From Vibrio xiamenensis (GTDB lineage Bacteria; Pseudomonadota; Gammaproteobacteria; Enterobacterales; Vibrionaceae), in NCBI RefSeq assembly GCF_900100015.1, contig NZ_FNDD01000032.1, forward strand, positions 1 through 64,000: a stretch of DNA of 64,000 bases, written 5' to 3'. This document shows, piece by piece, positions 61,546-64,000 of this stretch; position 1 is the first letter of the stretch; the number at the start of each line of letters is the position of its first letter. Position numbers and translations under genes: made by a program. The notes below the pieces were generated by a model. The model did no database searches and had not been told where the DNA came from. It was given only the letters and a program-made list of their open reading frames with translations.

Positions 61546-61641
61546 TGCACATTCCCTCTCGATACCGCATGGCTAACGGGCCAGCAAAACTCGAATCTGA
61601 CTTTATCATCGAAGATTGTTTTGCTTTCAGCTAGATGCCGC

Positions 61642-61671
61642 ATTGTATTTACATTTAATTAACCATTTCAA
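61642..61671 (-). promoter_or_regulatory. Probable promoter of argD
   Basis: TTGAAA (61666-61671), 18 bp spacer, TACAAT (61642-61647) on the minus strand, about 100 bases upstream of the start. Confidence 0.55.
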
Positions 61672-61721
61672 TAGTGATTTATTCTTTTTGCTAGCAATCA
61701 CTTAGCGTCTATTTCAGCGCC

Positions 61722-61739
61722 TGTGATTATTTATGCATC
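61722..61739. promoter_or_regulatory. Possible ArgR operator (ARG box)
   Basis: TGTGATTATTTATGCATC matches the ARG box core TGAATWWWWATTCA with two mismatches. It lies about 50 bases upstream of the argD -35. The rest of 61546-61920 holds no gene. Confidence 0.4.
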
Positions 61740-61920
61740 AAGCCACTTCTTTTATGAAGCGTTTTTTTGAACTGGCGCAAAAAAACTTCTCCAAGTCCAA
61801 ATAAATCATAAGGTTAATATAAGGAAGCGAGTTATTCCGCGCATAGAATTGCACGGAGATAAATTGAGGAAAATTGGCTAATGGATATTAAGAAAGGTGA
61901 TCGCAATCAGGGTTTTCGAA

Positions 61921-62502
61921 TCAATTACGCGCGAGAAAGTTGGCGAGTAACTGGTGTCCTTGCTCGGTTTTGATCGACTCGGGGTGAAACTGCACCGCAT
62001 CAATCGGCAGAGTTTTATGTTGATAACCCATGATTTCATCCATGCTGCCATCGGCAAGCGTGGTCCAAGCGGTAAGCTCAAACTCACTCGGCAAAGTGCC
62101 ATTTTTGACCACCAAAGAGTGGTAACGCGTGACCGTTAGCGGATTATTAAGCCCTTGGAACACACTGCGGTTGTTGTGCTCAATGGGGGAGGTTTTACCG
62201 TGCATCACTTGCCGCGCGCGCACCACTTCGCCGCCAAAAGCTTGAGCAATGGCTTGATGACCGAGACATACGCCAAGAATCGGCAACTTATCGGCAAAAT
62301 GGCGAATCGCAGCAAGGGAAATACCAGCCTCATTAGGCGTACACGGCCCGGGAGAAATCACCAGATGACTTGGTGCCAAAGCTTCGATACCGGCAATATC
62401 AATCGCATCATTGCGCACCACTTTAACTGCCGCGCCTAACTCACAAAAATATTGGTAGAGGTTATAAGTAAAAGAGTCGTAGTTATCGATGATTAGTAGC
62501 AT
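61921..62502 (-). CDS. pabA: Aminodeoxychorismate synthase component II (glutamine amidotransferase)
   Basis: 193-residue class I glutamine amidotransferase (MLLIIDNYDSFTYNLYQYFC) with catalytic Cys in GVCLGHQAIAQAFGG and His/Glu in VQFHPESI. Supplies ammonia to PabB for 4-aminobenzoate and folate. Position beside astC/argD follows the vibrio order; TrpG lies in the trp operon in these bacteria, so PabA is the better call. Confidence 0.92.
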   Translation of the reverse strand: MLLIIDNYDSFTYNLYQYFCELGAAVKVVRNDAIDIAGIEALAPSHLVISPGPCTPNEAGISLAAIRHFADKLPILGVCLGHQAIAQAFGGEVVRARQVMHGKTSPIEHNNRSVFQGLNNPLTVTRYHSLVVKNGTLPSEFELTAWTTLADGSMDEIMGYQHKTLPIDAVQFHPESIKTEQGHQLLANFLARN

Positions 62503-62615
62503 GTGAAAATAAAGGTATCTTGGACCAAATCATAATGGCGGTATTGTGCAACACCATCGCGGAAAGGCAAGCACTAACTCAAAGGTCGGTTGCCACCTAA
62601 CGGTTTACCCAAACC

Positions 62616-63017
62616 CTAACGTTCGAGTGCAGCCAAAATAGAGCAGTGGCTGGCATCGTCATCTAGGCCGCCACAACAAGCATCATTAATTTTCTCCAGT
62701 GCTTGGCGAATCGAATCCAACTCAACAATTTTATGATTGATCACCGCAAGCTTGGCACTGGTAATGGCTTTGACTTCGGCGCAGCTGTGTTCTGTCGCTT
62801 CTAATTTGATTTCCAGCAGCTCTTTGATGTCTTCCAAACTCAGCCCCAGCGCCTTTGCTTTGAGAATAAAGGCCACTTGGCGCTGGTTATTATCGTTGTA
62901 GAGGCGATATCCCGACTCACTACGTCCGGCTGGGGCTATCAGTTGGTTCTTTTCATAAAAACGCAGCGTGTCGGTACTCACACCGCAGCGTTTAGCCAAT
63001 TCACCGATCTGAAACAT
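62616..63017 (-). CDS. zntR: Zinc-responsive MerR-family regulator ZntR
   Basis: 133-residue activator of zinc export. MerR-type helix-turn-helix MFQIGELAKRCGVSTDTLRFYEKN, dimerisation helix, and metal loop CCGGLDDDASHC with the extra conserved Cys (SCAEV). ATG at 63017 with AGGAGCG upstream; a 49-codon upstream extension runs through the purH promoter and is rejected. Divergent from purH. Confidence 0.93.
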   Translation of the reverse strand: MFQIGELAKRCGVSTDTLRFYEKNQLIAPAGRSESGYRLYNDNNQRQVAFILKAKALGLSLEDIKELLEIKLEATEHSCAEVKAITSAKLAVINHKIVELDSIRQALEKINDACCGGLDDDASHCSILAALER

Positions 63018-63085
63018 AAAGCGCTCCTTTACGTAATTGTTACTTATCACACTAATTTTTGAGCAAATTGCAATTATTTTCGCCA

Positions 63086-63101
63086 TGCCAAACGATTGCG
63101 C
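63086..63101 (+). promoter_or_regulatory. Possible PurR operator of purH
   Basis: TGCCAAACGATTGCGC resembles the PurR consensus ACGCAAACGTTTGCGT (about 11 of 16 on one strand), about 185 bases before purH. A TAGAAT box follows near 63125. Confidence 0.4.
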
Positions 63102-63211
63102 GAGCTTTTTTGTAATTAATTCGTTAGAATACGCGCCATCAAAATTTGGATGGTCTGCAACCAACGCCGCTCAAGGCACAGACTAAGGTCTTTACCAAAA
63201 CTGGCCAAGTT

Positions 63212-63229
63212 ATTACCCAAACGGGTAAT
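63212..63229 (+). other. Hairpin in the purH leader
   Basis: ATTACCC AAAC GGGTAAT, a perfect 7-base stem 58 bases before the purH start, with no T-run; role unknown. Confidence 0.5.
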
Positions 63230-63286
63230 CCATGTTCACTTTTGGCAAACATCTTTACACTCCACTTATTTGAGGAACAAGGAAGC

Positions 63287-64000
63287 ATGAACAACGCTCG
63301 TCCTATTCGTCGCGCTTTGATCAGCGTATCAGACAAAACCGGTATTGTTGAGTTCGCACAAGCGTTAGCCCAGCGTGGCGTCGATATTCTTTCTACAGGC
63401 GGCACTGCGCGCCTACTGGCAGAAAACGGCCTATCAGTCACTGAAGTCTCTGATTACACTGGCTTTCCAGAAATGATGGACGGACGCGTTAAAACGCTCC
63501 ACCCGAAAGTTCACGGTGGTGTACTTGGTCGTCGCGGCCAAGATGACGAAATCATGGCTAAGCACGACATCTCTCCTATCGATATGGTTGTCGTCAACCT
63601 TTATCCATTTGCCGAAACGGTTGCCAAACCAGGCTGTACTCTAGCGGATGCGGTAGAAAACATCGATATCGGCGGCCCAACTATGGTTCGCTCTGCGGCC
63701 AAAAACCATAAAGACGTCACTATCGTGGTTAATGCGACCGATTACGAGCGCGTTATCGCTGAAATGGATGCGCACGATAAATCTCTAACGCTGGAAACGC
63801 GTTTTGACCTAGCTATCGCCGCATTTGAACACACTGCTGCCTACGACGGCATGATCGCTAACTACTTCGGCACTATGGTTCCATCTTACGGTGACAACAA
63901 AGAAGGCGACGAAGAGAGCAAGTTCCCACGCACTTTCAACCAACAGTTCGAGAAAAAGCAAGACATGCGCTACGGTGAAAACAGCCATCAAGCTGCGGCT
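63287..64000 (+). CDS. purH: Bifunctional AICAR formyltransferase/IMP cyclohydrolase, N-terminal part
   Basis: First 238 codons of PurH; the gene runs off the right edge. The visible part is the MGS-like IMP cyclohydrolase domain (RRALISVSDKTGIVEFAQAL; VKTLHPKVHGG; NIDIGGPTMVRSAAKNHKDV) and the start of the AICAR transformylase domain (MRYGENSHQAA). GAGGAACAAGGAAG precedes the ATG. The product IMP is used by PurA, encoded at 39600. Confidence 0.97.
   Translation, partial: MNNARPIRRALISVSDKTGIVEFAQALAQRGVDILSTGGTARLLAENGLSVTEVSDYTGFPEMMDGRVKTLHPKVHGGVLGRRGQDDEIMAKHDISPIDMVVVNLYPFAETVAKPGCTLADAVENIDIGGPTMVRSAAKNHKDVTIVVNATDYERVIAEMDAHDKSLTLETRFDLAIAAFEHTAAYDGMIANYFGTMVPSYGDNKEGDEESKFPRTFNQQFEKKQDMRYGENSHQAAA

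Noticed and set aside
63018..63164. 49-codon N-terminal extension of ZntR
   Set aside because: It crosses the purH promoter and operator region; MerR proteins begin at the helix-turn-helix MFQIGELA.
1..64000. CRISPR arrays, tRNA genes and intact insertion sequences
   Set aside because: No spaced short direct repeats, tRNA-like cloverleaf endings or transposase frames were seen by eye; a dedicated scan could not be run.

Overview
This 64 kb window looks like a stretch of chromosome 1 from a Vibrio species; the species cannot be fixed from the sequence alone. Supporting points are the Vibrio-style gene order (dusA/zur, crp/prkB/yheSTU, astCAD, rnr/rlmB/motX/purA), the polar-flagellar motor protein MotX, and protein sequences that read as Vibrionaceae throughout. 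Almost all of it is core genome.

Layout. Positions 1-310 hold the leader and tandem promoters of an rRNA operon that runs leftwards out of the window. Positions 510-4832 hold cysJIH (sulfate assimilation). Next come a small unknown gene, an outer-membrane barrel protein, pspG with a sigma-54 promoter, and dusA. Positions 7424-11244 form an accessory insertion between dusA and zur. It contains a 231 bp direct repeat, a phage-repressor remnant, an AIPR-family (abortive-infection) gene, a truncated foreign dusA 5' end, a frameshifted phage remnant, and an orphan QueC-like PP-loop protein. After zur and cheX come a degenerate CysC-like protein, an SLC13 permease and cobA, with cysDN missing from the position between them. 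Then cpdB, a Crp/Fnr-like protein, elaA, an OapA-like protein, fklB and a DUF2780 protein.

Positions 21330-34971 carry the complete S10, spc and alpha ribosomal-protein operons on the minus strand, with recognisable promoters, the S10 leader and the alpha-operon S4 leader. Positions 35384-45401 carry rlmB, rnr, motX (with a consensus sigma-28 promoter), purA, an isoaspartyl peptidase, slyD, yheV and kefBG. Positions 45547-51101 carry yheS, a TIGR02444 gene, yheT, yheU, prkB and crp. A uronate-type catabolic block (kduI, a three-part TRAP transporter, an IclR regulator) lies between crp and the arginine-succinyltransferase cluster (argD/astC, astA, astD, DUF1338). The window ends with pabA, zntR and the first 238 codons of purH.

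How the genes work together: cysJIH with cobA (siroheme precursor) serve sulfate assimilation; kduI with the TRAP genes and IclR regulator probably import and isomerise a uronate; ast genes degrade arginine; the ribosomal block is autoregulated by L4, S8 and S4. The most unusual region is the dusA-zur insertion, which looks like layered integrations at a dusA attachment site that left a defence-type cargo gene without any integrase. No tRNA genes or CRISPR arrays were seen.
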